Source: Micromonospora sp. WMMD1102
GTDB lineage: Bacteria; Actinomycetota; Actinomycetes; Mycobacteriales; Micromonosporaceae
DNA: 64,000 nt
Direction: 5' to 3'
NCBI RefSeq assembly: GCF_029626265.1
Contig: NZ_JARUBN010000001.1
Coordinates: forward strand, 2,480,001-2,544,000
The stretch's first letter is position 1, and the number at the start of each line of letters is the position of its first letter. Below, piece after piece: positions 45,447 through 53,983 of the stretch. Under the pieces are notes generated by a model. It worked only from the letters and a program-made list of their open reading frames with translations. It searched no databases and was not told where the DNA came from. The position numbers and the translations under genes are program-made.

Positions 45447-46763
45447 TCAGCCCGGCGTCGGTCCGGCACCGTCCCGCTTGGTGCAGGCGAGATCCGACGG
45501 GGCGAATTCGTTTGTCGAATAGACGGCGAGCACGGAGAAGCAGTAATCGAGCTTGGGGTTGACGGCGTTCACCTTGTAGGTGGTCTCGCCGGGACTGAGC
45601 GTCATCATCGGCTTGGTCTGCTGGCCCGCCCGGGCACCCGCGACGACGAACGGCACCGTCCCGCCGCTCGGATCGGTCCAGGAGATGGTGATGGCGGTGC
45701 CCTCGTCGCGCAACTTCACGTCGGTCGGCGGCTCGCCGGCGACCACCGGTTCGGCACGCTCGTCGGTCGGCCCCTGCTCCGGCGACCCGCTCTTGTCCAG
45801 CACGACCGCGACCACCACCACGATCGCGGCGACCACCGCCGCCGCCGCGGCGATCGCGGCGGCGACCGTCGAACCACGGCCCCGGTTCGGTTCCGCGACA
45901 GGTGCCGGTGCCGCGGCCGTCGGGGTCGGCATGACCACCGGGTACGGCTCGACCTGGCCGCCCGACTGCGCCGAGTACGGCGGGTACGTCGACGACGCCC
46001 GCTCGGCACCCGGGGCGTACGAGGAGGGCGGCGGCTCGGCCGGCCGGCCCGGCACCTCGACGGCCGGTGCGTACGCCCCCGAGGTGGCGGCCGACTGGAA
46101 CAGTCCACCGCCGGCCGGCGGCGCCGACTGGGGTGGTGTGAACGGCGGCGCCGACTGGGATGGCATGGCCGGTGGGGCCGACCGGGGTGGTGTGAACGGT
46201 GGCGCCGACTGGGGTGTGAACGGTGGTGCGGACAGCTGTGCTGGTGGTGCGGACAGTTGTGCCGGTGGCGCGGAGAGCTGTGCCGGTGGCGCCGACAGGG
46301 GCGCGGCTGGTTCCGCCGCGCCGCCCGGCGCCTCGCCAAGGTAGTCGCGGGCCGCCCGGACCTGCCAGTGGTCGTCGCCGAGCACACCGGGCCCGAGCGA
46401 GGCGACCCGACCGAAGTTGCGGCGTGCCTCGTGCCGGTTGCCCAACTCCTCGGCGACGGCACCGAGTTCGAAGCTGAGCGCCAGCATCAGCGGGTCGGCG
46501 TCGCCCCACCGGCGTTGGCCGTCCAGAATCGCCTCTTCGAGCAACCGCCGGGCCGCCGCCGGATCGTCGGCCTCCCGCTGCCACCGCGCCAGTACCTGTA
46601 CGGTGCCGAGCACCTCCGGATGGTCCTTGCCGTACGCGGGCCGGGCCGCCTCGAGCGCCTGTGCGAGCAGCCGTCGGGCGCCCGGGTCGTCACCCCCGTC
46701 GCGGAGCGCGCGGGCGCGGGCTTGCACGGCGGTGAGTTGTGGAGGCTGGGACACGCCCGCCAT
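45447..46763 (-). CDS. TPR / proline-rich / single-TM protein with FN3-like tail
   Basis: 438 residues. N-terminal tetratricopeptide-type repeats (about 10-140), then a cytosolic low-complexity part with repeats SAPPAQL and SAPPFTPPQ, one membrane helix (AAAIAAAAAVVAAIVVVVAVVL in pieces) near 320, and an extracellular FN3-like domain ending in a Cys pair. The plan cytosolic TPR - membrane - outside FN3 suggests a link between a cytosolic partner and the surface. Upstream of the FN3 protein gene on the same strand, gap 237 bases. Family not named. Confidence 0.72.
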   Translation of the reverse strand: MAGVSQPPQLTAVQARARALRDGGDDPGARRLLAQALEAARPAYGKDHPEVLGTVQVLARWQREADDPAAARRLLEEAILDGQRRWGDADPLMLALSFELGAVAEELGNRHEARRNFGRVASLGPGVLGDDHWQVRAARDYLGEAPGGAAEPAAPLSAPPAQLSAPPAQLSAPPAQLSAPPFTPQSAPPFTPPRSAPPAMPSQSAPPFTPPQSAPPAGGGLFQSAATSGAYAPAVEVPGRPAEPPPSSYAPGAERASSTYPPYSAQSGGQVEPYPVVMPTPTAAAPAPVAEPNRGRGSTVAAAIAAAAAVVAAIVVVVAVVLDKSGSPEQGPTDERAEPVVAGEPPTDVKLRDEGTAITISWTDPSGGTVPFVVAGARAGQQTKPMMTLSPGETTYKVNAVNPKLDYCFSVLAVYSTNEFAPSDLACTKRDGAGPTPG

Positions 46764-47125
46764 GCTGCCCTCTCGACCCGGGGCCGCGCCAGCCGGACCG
46801 GTGGTCGCGCCCTACCGGATCGATCGGGTGCCGGCCTTCGCGCCGTCCCGGACACCTCGCTGACCAGCACTGACGGGTCGTGCAATTGTTCCGGTCGGCG
46901 TTTCCCGCGATCCGGGCCCGACGCCCGGGTCCCGCAACGGGGGCGGGACACCGGCCGGCCGGGCGACGACGCCGAGCAGGCGGAGCTAACCGGTGTGCGG
47001 TGGCGTAGGAGACGCACACGTCGGGCGTACCGGATCGTCGGCGGTGGAGCCGGAGCCGGTGGGGCCGGTGCGTCCGCGCCGGGCGCCCACCGGAAGGTCT
47101 TCCGCTCTTCCGTCGGCCTGTCGGC
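46764..47125. other. 362-base intergenic region, nothing recognised
   Basis: Between the TPR gene start and the 3' end of the LURP-one gene, both minus strand. Must hold the promoter of the TPR gene. No hairpin or operator stands out. Confidence 0.4.
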
Positions 47126-47704
47126 CTAGCGGCTCTGCAGGGCGTCCAGACCGACCGCCATCGCGATCACCAGTCGGCGGTCGAGCTGCGGCAGGTGGAC
47201 GTCGACCACGTACCGGTCGCGCAGACCCCACTTCTTGATGACCGAGAACGCGAGCTGGTCGCCGATGGTGAAGTCGAAGTGGTAGGGCAGCCAGGACAGC
47301 GAGTCGACGAAGCGGCGCAGCAGCGCGACCGGCAGGCTGCGCTCCTGGCCGGTGGCCTGTCCGAGGCCCGGCTGCTCGACGTGCCAGGTCGAGCGGAGCA
47401 GCGACGCCTTGAAGTCCTTACGGAACAGCCCGATCGGAGCGCCCGCCGCGTCGGTCACGTCGTACGTCGCGCCGAGGTCCATCACCTGACGGGCCTTGAA
47501 ACCCAGCACCGGCCGCTGCTTGGTGTCGTCCGTGTAGAGCGTCACCTGTTCCTTGAAGGCCATCCGCTTCTGCTGCGCGAAGGCCAGCAGTTCCCCCTCG
47601 GAGCCGTCCGGGTTGACCGCGTGCACCTCGTACTGGTTGACCATCATCCGGATCCGCTGCCGGATGTGGAACTGGCGCTGGGACTGGAGAACATCGAGCT
47701 GCAT
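47126..47704 (-). CDS. LURP-one/phospholipid-scramblase-like protein
   Basis: 192 residues of the LURP-one-related (tubby-like beta-barrel) family. Features: MVNQYEVHAVNPDGSEG, AFAQQKRMAFKEQVTLYTD-type strands, FKARQVMDLGATYDVTDA and LFRKDFKASLLRSTWHVEQ, all in the usual order. Bacterial members are poorly understood; scramblase activity is not shown. Ribosome site AAGGAA about 8 bases before ATG 47704. Divergent from the TIR gene over 388 bases. Confidence 0.85.
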   Translation of the reverse strand: MQLDVLQSQRQFHIRQRIRMMVNQYEVHAVNPDGSEGELLAFAQQKRMAFKEQVTLYTDDTKQRPVLGFKARQVMDLGATYDVTDAAGAPIGLFRKDFKASLLRSTWHVEQPGLGQATGQERSLPVALLRRFVDSLSWLPYHFDFTIGDQLAFSVIKKWGLRDRYVVDVHLPQLDRRLVIAMAVGLDALQSR

Positions 47705-48092
47705 GGGCGGATTTCCTTATTCTCTGGGGGTGTCCGGCCTGGTCACGGCCGGGGACTGGCTGTCCGGTGGCGCAGCCTCGGAGTGTGGCACAGCGGCGCG
47801 ACACTCGCGCCCCCGGTCAGGAGGCTACCCCGTCACCCGCGCCGAACAGGCGTGCCGCCTCGATGCCGACAACCCGTCGGTGGCCGGCCCGGACCAGGTT
47901 CCGTCGCTGCGGCGCACGCGGTGACCAATGAGGTGGTACGTCCGACAAGCGGTCTTCGGCCGGCTGGTCGGGCAGTCAATCGGCGACGGTCGTGCCAGTG
48001 GTTCGCATCGACGCGGCGCCCGGTGGACTGCTTGGATGGGGCGTCGATGCGATCCCGTTCGGCAGTGGGGGCCGAGGAGAGGGAGCAGGGGC
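47705..48092. other. 388-base divergent intergenic region
   Basis: Separates the LURP-one and TIR genes. An open frame continues upstream of the TIR ATG but has no support. No clear operator seen. Confidence 0.4.
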
Positions 48093-49181
48093 ATGACCCG
48101 AGAGGACCGTTGGGACTTCTTCATCGCGTACGCCGCCGCGGACCGGAGCGCCGCGGAGGAGCTGTACGACCTGCTCAGTCCCGCCTTCCGGGTCTTCCTC
48201 GACCATCGCAGCCTGCTGCCCGGCGACGACTGGGACGACCGGCTGCCCGCCGCGCAGCGAGGAGCGGCGGTCACCCTGGTGCTGATCTCCGCCCGCACCG
48301 ACCGCGCCTACTACCAGCGGGAGGAGATCGCCCAGGCCGTCGAGCTGTCCCGCCGGCCCGACGCCGCGCACCGGGTCGTGCCGATCCTGCTGGACGGCGC
48401 GCCGGGTGCCGCCGGACTGCCCTACGGCCTGCGGCTCAAACAGGCCGTCCCGGTCACCGCCGCCGGCGGTCTGCGGCAGGTCGCGCAGCGGCTCGGGCAG
48501 ACTCTCCGGCACCGCCTCGCGCTGCCACCGGCGGAACTGCTGCGCCGGTACGAGGAGCGGACGGTCGTCGAGCGGGCCGTCCGGCTGGTACCCCGGGACA
48601 GCTTCGACCCGGCCGGGCAACTCGGCCTCGCCACCCGCAGGTACGTCTTCGTCGGCGACCACGACGAGCAGCGGCACCGCACGCTGCGGCAGATCCTCGG
48701 CAACCTCTGGATCGGGGACGCGTTCGAGCAGGTCGACAACTCCAACGGTCCCTGGCTGGCCCTCACCTTCGAGCTCGGCGAGCTGAACCGCCGCAAGATG
48801 GACCTGCTGCCGGCCACCTGGAAGGCGGCGTTCCGGATCCTCTCCGATCCGACCCGGGCGGGTTGCTTCGATGCGACCGACGAGGAACGCACCCTGCTCG
48901 GCCGGCCGCCCCGGAACTACTACTCCGACGACCAGCAGGCGTGGTATTCGAGCTGCACCACCCGGGAGCGCCGGTACACCCCGTGGGGACCGGACTACTT
49001 CATCCGGGAGGTGCTGGGGATCAGCTGGCTCTGCTTCACCGGTACCGGGATCACCCAGGGGGCCCGGCAGTCGAGCGGGCTGCCGTCGCGGGTCTTCTTC
49101 GTCCGGAACCTGCCGCTGCACAGCATCGACTACCGGGTGCAGGACCTGGGCGTACCCGACGACGACATCGTGCTGGACTAG
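48093..49181 (+). CDS. TIR-domain protein with unrecognised C-terminal domain
   Basis: 362 residues. Residues 7-110 form a TIR domain: WDFFIAYAAADRSAAEEL, FRVFLDHRSLLPGDDWDDRL, VTLVLISART and YYQREEIAQAV, where Glu77/78 is at the place of the catalytic glutamate of NAD+-hydrolysing TIR proteins. After a helical linker (about 135-175) comes a ~185-residue domain I do not recognise, with aromatic-rich NYYSDDQQAWYSSC and WGPDYFIREVLGISWLCF. The plan TIR plus sensor-like domain resembles immune effectors, but no defence partner is certain. ATG 48093 has GGGAG plus GGGG upstream. The glycosylase fragment starts right at its stop. Confidence 0.82.
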   Translation: MTREDRWDFFIAYAAADRSAAEELYDLLSPAFRVFLDHRSLLPGDDWDDRLPAAQRGAAVTLVLISARTDRAYYQREEIAQAVELSRRPDAAHRVVPILLDGAPGAAGLPYGLRLKQAVPVTAAGGLRQVAQRLGQTLRHRLALPPAELLRRYEERTVVERAVRLVPRDSFDPAGQLGLATRRYVFVGDHDEQRHRTLRQILGNLWIGDAFEQVDNSNGPWLALTFELGELNRRKMDLLPATWKAAFRILSDPTRAGCFDATDEERTLLGRPPRNYYSDDQQAWYSSCTTRERRYTPWGPDYFIREVLGISWLCFTGTGITQGARQSSGLPSRVFFVRNLPLHSIDYRVQDLGVPDDDIVLD

Positions 49182-49182
49182 C

Positions 49183-49356
49183 GGGCTGCACTTCTGCGCC
49201 AACCTGGTGACAGGCCCCGAAGGTGAGGCATCGGTCGTCCTGCTGCGCGCAGGCAGAGTCCTCGACGGGATCGACCTGGTGCGGCGTCGTCGAGGTGAAC
49301 AGGTCGCCACGCGGTCGCCCGCCCGTGGTCCGGTCCCGGAGTTCGGCAACGGGTAA
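49183..49356 (+). pseudogene. Fragment of 3-methyladenine DNA glycosylase (AAG family)
   Basis: The 57-codon frame reads GLHFCANLVTGPEGEASVVLLRAG, in pieces, then LDGIDLVRRRRG and SPARGP, matching the centre of AAG-type glycosylases (YGMHFCANVVTGPEG... RGPARL). The N-terminal catalytic half and the C-terminus are missing. It begins directly after the TIR gene stop, in another frame. A decayed locus that now borders the TIR gene. Confidence 0.7.
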
Positions 49357-49428
49357 CAGGTCGCAGAGCCCTTGATGTGGGGACCTTGATCGGCCTCAGC
49401 GACAGAGCACCGGATGCTGGCGTGCTGC

Positions 49429-50421
49429 TCAATGGCGGCGCACCGGCTGGCCCGGCTGCGAGGTACGCAGCCGCGACCTCCTGATCATCACGAAGAGTGC
49501 GGCCAGGATGACGAGTCCGGCTGCGCCGGATCCGGCGAGGAGTAGGTGCGTGGTGCCGGGTTTGAACGTTGTCGGCGGGCCGCCGGGGTCGGGGAAAGTG
49601 ACGGTGGTGGCGGCGGTGCGTTGTACCAGGCCGCTGACGAGGGTGAGTTCGGCTCTCCAGGGTCCGTTGTCGAGGCGGCGGCTGACGGCGATCGCTACGT
49701 TGCCGGTCTGTCCGGGGGCAAGGGTGGTGCCCTCCACCACGGAGAAGGGCCCGGCCTTGATCTCATCCCGTTCATGCGTGAGTAGCAGGTTTCCGCTGAG
49801 GTCCACGGCCCGGCCGCCGGTATTGGTCACGCCGACCCGTAGCGAGGGTTGCCCATCCGGGTTCCGGCTCGCGGTGAACTCGTCGATACGGAAGTCGGTG
49901 GAGGGCTCACCGCCCGGGCCGATGTCGAGGTAGACGCGGATGCCGACTCGGTTGATCTTCGTGACCGCGCCGGGGACGGGGTCTGAGGTGGTCGAGGCCC
50001 AGATCACGGCATAGCGTTCGCCGGTCGAGGCATTCTCGGGCACGCGTATGGTGACGATCGCGGGCTTCTTCTGGCCGGGTTTCAGATCGAGGTCCGGAAC
50101 GCCTAGCGACGTCCAGGACGACAGTTCGTTGGCGGTCCGTCCCTCGGCGAAGCTGAACTCTTCGCCGTCGACAGTCGCAGCGGCGGCGTAGACCTGGACC
50201 TGCCTGCGTTTCTCGGTCCGGTTGGCGATCTCGACCTTCCGTTGAATTGTGGCGCCCGGTGGCAGGTGGTCGATGATGTAGCGGCGGGCCCGAGGGTCGT
50301 CCTGCCGGTCGACGGGCAGTTCGAGCAGCTTGATGCCGATCGTGTTGAGGCTGTCGTCCGATTCGACGGCTTCGACTGGTCCGCCGAGGGTGCTGGCGCA
50401 GATGACTGTCAGCGTCAGCAC
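49429..50421 (-). CDS. DUF916-like WxL-interacting surface protein
   Basis: 330 residues resembling the WxL-associated protein family (peptidoglycan-binding DUF916 part plus second Ig-like domain). N-terminal export signal, then IIDHLPPGATIQRKVEIANRT, PENASTGERYAVIWAST, VGIRVYLDIGPGG, and a C-terminal membrane helix with basic tail (LVILAALFVMIRRSR). This arrangement presents two beta domains outside the cell. GTG 50421 starts 10 bases after the stop of the WxL-like gene, so they are co-transcribed. The signal peptide is short for this start. Confidence 0.75.
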   Translation of the reverse strand: MLTLTVICASTLGGPVEAVESDDSLNTIGIKLLELPVDRQDDPRARRYIIDHLPPGATIQRKVEIANRTEKRRQVQVYAAAATVDGEEFSFAEGRTANELSSWTSLGVPDLDLKPGQKKPAIVTIRVPENASTGERYAVIWASTTSDPVPGAVTKINRVGIRVYLDIGPGGEPSTDFRIDEFTASRNPDGQPSLRVGVTNTGGRAVDLSGNLLLTHERDEIKAGPFSVVEGTTLAPGQTGNVAIAVSRRLDNGPWRAELTLVSGLVQRTAATTVTFPDPGGPPTTFKPGTTHLLLAGSGAAGLVILAALFVMIRRSRLRTSQPGQPVRRH

Positions 50422-50431
50422 CCCGGCCCGG

Positions 50432-50986
50432 CTACGCGACCGAATGTGTCACCGTCCCGGTGTAGGTGCCCACCACCGCGGAGGCGGGGATGTGCACGAT
50501 GAGGGTGGGTGACCAGGCCACGCTGTTGACGCCTGTCCCGCCGACATGCTGGAAGGCCACCAGGGGGGTCACCGTGCTGAGCGGTTCGGCGTCGGCGGCG
50601 GTGGGCTGGCCGGGGATGAAGGTGCCGGTCCCGAGCTGCTCGGCGCCCGGGCCTGACCAGTAGTCGATCTGTTCGGCCAGGATGCGCTCGGTGGGGCTGC
50701 CACCGCCGGTTTCGAAGTGGGTGGAAGTAACCGAGGCGGTCCAGGAGGCGTCGGCGGAGCCGCGCTGGTCGGTGACGCGGACGGTGCCGATCGATCCGGT
50801 GAGGGTGGTGCCAGGCAGTCCGCTGCCGAGGAAGGCGCTCTCGGGTGCTTCGATGTCGAGTCCGGCACCGACGACGTTGAGAGTGACCACGGTGGTGTCG
50901 GTCGGTGCCGCTGCGGCGGGCGCGGCGAGTAGGCCAATAGCCGCGCACGCGGCCACCGCCACGGCCGCGGTACGGGTATGACGCAT
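50432..50986 (-). CDS. Small secreted WxL-like domain protein
   Basis: 184 residues: a classical signal peptide ending APAAAAPTD, then one domain. It carries RVTDQRGSADASWTASV and VAWSPTLIVHIP, the places of the two W-x-L motifs of WxL wall-binding domains, here as WTA and W-x-P-T-L. The same domain forms the C-terminus of the divergent 842-residue protein (VIDDRGTASGTWTATV, VAWEPTLTLALP). Ribosome site GAGAG. Upstream of the DUF916-like gene in one operon. Confidence 0.75.
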   Translation of the reverse strand: MRHTRTAAVAVAACAAIGLLAAPAAAAPTDTTVVTLNVVGAGLDIEAPESAFLGSGLPGTTLTGSIGTVRVTDQRGSADASWTASVTSTHFETGGGSPTERILAEQIDYWSGPGAEQLGTGTFIPGQPTAADAEPLSTVTPLVAFQHVGGTGVNSVAWSPTLIVHIPASAVVGTYTGTVTHSVA

Positions 50987-51060
50987 GCTTCTCTCACTTT
51001 CGATAACGCGACGCCGGGTAGCGGCGGTCGTTGTCCGGTAGTGACATGAAGCGTAATGGG

Positions 51061-51138
51061 GGTTACCAGGCCAAATACCATGTTTCTCCTGATTAGCCCG
51101 ACTGTTACCTTTATGGGCAATTCTCGTTGATGGTAACC
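51061..51138. promoter_or_regulatory. GGTTACC-type repeats in the WxL divergent promoter region
   Basis: GGTTACC at 51061-51067, GTTACC at 51104-51109 and GGTAACC at 51132-51138 lie in a locally A+T-richer stretch between the two divergent WxL-like genes. Could be half-sites of a shared regulator; weak evidence. Confidence 0.3.
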
Positions 51139-51249
51139 GTGACGACACGACGAGCCCGAAGCGGCGCCGCGTTCGCGAGAAGCTTTCGACCACTGGTCAC
51201 GTACCGGGTCGATCGTGCCGCCGCGGCGCCGATACGGAATCGTTCAGGT

Positions 51250-53778
51250 GTGAACGGGCTTGGCCGAGAGAGGTGGCGCAGGCAAGTTTTTTCCCTGGGC
51301 GTGACGGTCCTGGCGACGGTCGCGACCGGGCTGGTCGTCACCGCGCGGCCTGCCGAGGCAGCCCTCGTCCGGCCGTTCACCCCGCGGTTTCAGGCCTCCG
51401 AACGCGGCGATGTGATCTTCGCGGGCAACGCCCTGGTCACCTGCCTGGCGCCCGCCGTAGCCGGAACGCCGACCTGTCCGTCCGCTCAGGCGGGCGCCGT
51501 GGTCAACAACAACAACTACACCTCCCAGTATGTCGATGCCGATAATGTCGCGTCTACCGCGAACTCCAGCTCCGCCGTCCTGAGCGTGCCCACCGGCGCG
51601 ACCGTCCTCTGGGCGGGCCTGTACTGGATGGGCAGCGCCACCGCCACCAACAACAGCCGCCAGAACATCTCCCTCGCCCGACCCGGCAGCGGCTACACGG
51701 CACTGCAGGGGCAGGTCACCACCGGTGCGGTCAGCACCACCGGCGGCGTTCCCTACTCCGGGTTCGCGGAGGTGACCGCACTGGTTCGCACCAGCGGGAC
51801 CTACACCGTCGCCGGACTGACCACCTCGCTCGGCACCAACGCTCGAGGTGGCTGGGCCATCGTCGCCGCGATCCGCGACAGCACCCAGCCGCTGCGGAAC
51901 CTCGCCATCTTCGACGGCTACGCCGAGCTCGCCGCCACCACCGCCGACAACCGGGTCACCACCGCCATCTCCGGTTTCCGCACCCCCACCACCGGCGCCG
52001 TGAACGCCCGAATCGGCGCGGTCGCCTCCGAAGGCGACCTCGCCACCACCGGCGACGGGATCTCCTTCAACGGCGTCGCCCTCAGCGACAGCCTCAACCC
52101 CGCGACCAACTTTTTCAACAGCTCGGTCACCCGGCTCGGCGCCAGGGTCACGGGCAAGAACCCCGACTACGTCAACCAGCTCGGCTTCGACACCGACTAC
52201 GTCACCGCGCCCAGCGGCTCGATCGGCAACGGCCAGACGTCCGCCACCGTCGCTTTCACCACCAGCGGGGAGTCGTACGAGGCAGTCGCCCTGTTCACCG
52301 TGATCGACATCTACGAGCCGGACATCACCGCCACCAACACCGTGGCCCGGGTGGGAGGCGGGTCCACCGTCAACCCCGGTGACGTGATCGAGTACACCAC
52401 CACGGTGAACTCGACCGGCAGCGAGAATGCCACCGGCGTCCAGGCGGTCAGCCCACTGCCGACCGGCACCACCTACATCAGCGGGTCGATGTCGATCAAC
52501 GGCACCGCCCGTACCGACGCCGCCGGCGACGACAACGCCCGGCTCGACACCGCCAACAACCGGCTCGTTCTCAACCTCGGCACCGGCGCCACCGCCACCA
52601 GCGGAGGCACCATGGCCCCGGGCAGCCAGCAGGTGCTGCGCTTCCGCGTCCGCGTCAACGATCCCGCACCGGCCGGTTTGATCATCACGAACCAGGCGAC
52701 CATCACCTACGGATCACCGACCAGCAGCACCACTTACACCGACATCACCGACGACCCTGGCTCGCCCGGCGCCACCGATCCCACCCGAGTGGACGTCAAC
52801 GACGCCCCGACCGCCTCTCCGGGCACCCTGACAACAGGCGAGGACACCCCTCTCGAACTCCACCTGACCACCTATGCCAGCGACCCTGACCAGCACACCC
52901 TGACCTTCACCGTCAGCCAACCATCCCCCGGTCAGGGCAGTCTCACCTGCACCACGGGGGGTACCTGCACCTACACCCCCCCGCCGAACTACCACGGGCA
53001 GGCCAGCTTCGACTACACCGCCACGGACCCCGGCAACCGCTCCGCCAGCAGTAGGATCACCATCACCGTCACCCCGGTCAACGACCCACCCGTCGCCGCG
53101 CCCGACACCGCGACCACCACCAGCGGCACCCCGGTCGTCATCGACGTCATCGCCAACGATGCCGACATCGACGGCGACACTCTCACCGTCGTACCGACCC
53201 GCGGGACCACCGCCCACGGCGAGTACAGCTGCACCCCGGCCGCCTGCACATACACGCCGGCGCCCACCTTCGTCGGCCAGGACACCTTCACCTACCGCGC
53301 CACCGACCCCGGCAACGGCACCTCCACCGGCACCGTCACCGTCACCGTGTCAGCCGGACCCACCGGACTGAACATCGGAGCCCCCGAAAGCGTCGTACTC
53401 CCCGCAGTCGCTGCCGGCACCCCTGCCCTCAACGGACCGATCGGCCTGGTGAGCGTCATCGACGACCGCGGCACCGCCTCCGGGACCTGGACCGCCACCG
53501 TCGCCATCACCGACTTCGTCCATGGCAACGGCACCGCAGGCCACCGGGTTCACAAGGGCAGCATCGTCTACACCTCCGGACCTCCGGTCGAAACCACGGG
53601 CGCCGGAACCTTCCTGCCCCAACCAGGGGCCGCACTCACCACCCCCCAATTCGCCGCGCGCTGGAGCGGAGGCACCGGACCCAACCGGGTCGCCTGGGAG
53701 CCCACCCTCACCCTCGCCCTCCCCGTCGACCTCGTCACCGGCGAATACCTGGCCGCGATCACCCACTCCGTCGCATGA
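51250..53778 (+). CDS. Large secreted adhesin-like protein with C-terminal WxL-like domain
   Basis: 842 residues from GTG 51250. Signal peptide ending PAEAALV; an N-terminal beta-rich domain (VLWAGLYWMG, GWAIVAAIRD) of about 280 residues; a DUF11-type domain (NPGDVIEYTTTVNSTGSENATG); two cadherin-like Big_9 repeats (NDAPTASPGTLTTGEDTPLEL; NDPPVAAPDTATTTSG); then a C-terminal WxL-like domain (GLNIGAPESVVL to ITHSVA) homologous to the divergent small protein. The frame is open back to ATG 51130, which would add 40 residues before the signal; neither start has a clear ribosome site. Likely a wall-attached adhesin presented with the DUF916-like protein. Confidence 0.82.
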   Translation: MNGLGRERWRRQVFSLGVTVLATVATGLVVTARPAEAALVRPFTPRFQASERGDVIFAGNALVTCLAPAVAGTPTCPSAQAGAVVNNNNYTSQYVDADNVASTANSSSAVLSVPTGATVLWAGLYWMGSATATNNSRQNISLARPGSGYTALQGQVTTGAVSTTGGVPYSGFAEVTALVRTSGTYTVAGLTTSLGTNARGGWAIVAAIRDSTQPLRNLAIFDGYAELAATTADNRVTTAISGFRTPTTGAVNARIGAVASEGDLATTGDGISFNGVALSDSLNPATNFFNSSVTRLGARVTGKNPDYVNQLGFDTDYVTAPSGSIGNGQTSATVAFTTSGESYEAVALFTVIDIYEPDITATNTVARVGGGSTVNPGDVIEYTTTVNSTGSENATGVQAVSPLPTGTTYISGSMSINGTARTDAAGDDNARLDTANNRLVLNLGTGATATSGGTMAPGSQQVLRFRVRVNDPAPAGLIITNQATITYGSPTSSTTYTDITDDPGSPGATDPTRVDVNDAPTASPGTLTTGEDTPLELHLTTYASDPDQHTLTFTVSQPSPGQGSLTCTTGGTCTYTPPPNYHGQASFDYTATDPGNRSASSRITITVTPVNDPPVAAPDTATTTSGTPVVIDVIANDADIDGDTLTVVPTRGTTAHGEYSCTPAACTYTPAPTFVGQDTFTYRATDPGNGTSTGTVTVTVSAGPTGLNIGAPESVVLPAVAAGTPALNGPIGLVSVIDDRGTASGTWTATVAITDFVHGNGTAGHRVHKGSIVYTSGPPVETTGAGTFLPQPGAALTTPQFAARWSGGTGPNRVAWEPTLTLALPVDLVTGEYLAAITHSVA

Positions 53779-53785
53779 AATCCGT

Positions 53786-53911
53786 TAGCCCGGCCGGCCG
53801 CCGAGACCGACCGGCATCGTGACCTGGTCAAACGTGACTTCACCGCAGCCGCCCGAACCAGCTGTGGGTCGCTGATCCGACCTACGTGCGCACCAGCGTG
53901 GGATCGGCCTG
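53786..53911 (+). pseudogene. IS3-family transposase (OrfB) remnant
   Basis: Translates as RDLVKRDFTA followed, after a one-base shift, by PNQLWVADPTYVRTSVG, the pre-catalytic strand of the IS3 DDE integrase domain (LVKRDFTA...NQLWVADLTYV). Only about 40 codons remain and the frameshift lies at about 53850. No terminal repeats recognised. It begins just after the WxL adhesin gene. Confidence 0.7.
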
Positions 53912-53983
53912 TCGGCGGCGGACGGCGGGATTGGAAGCCTCTGGTACGGGTACCCGCGGATCTCCTAGTACGGAGGTTGGCAG

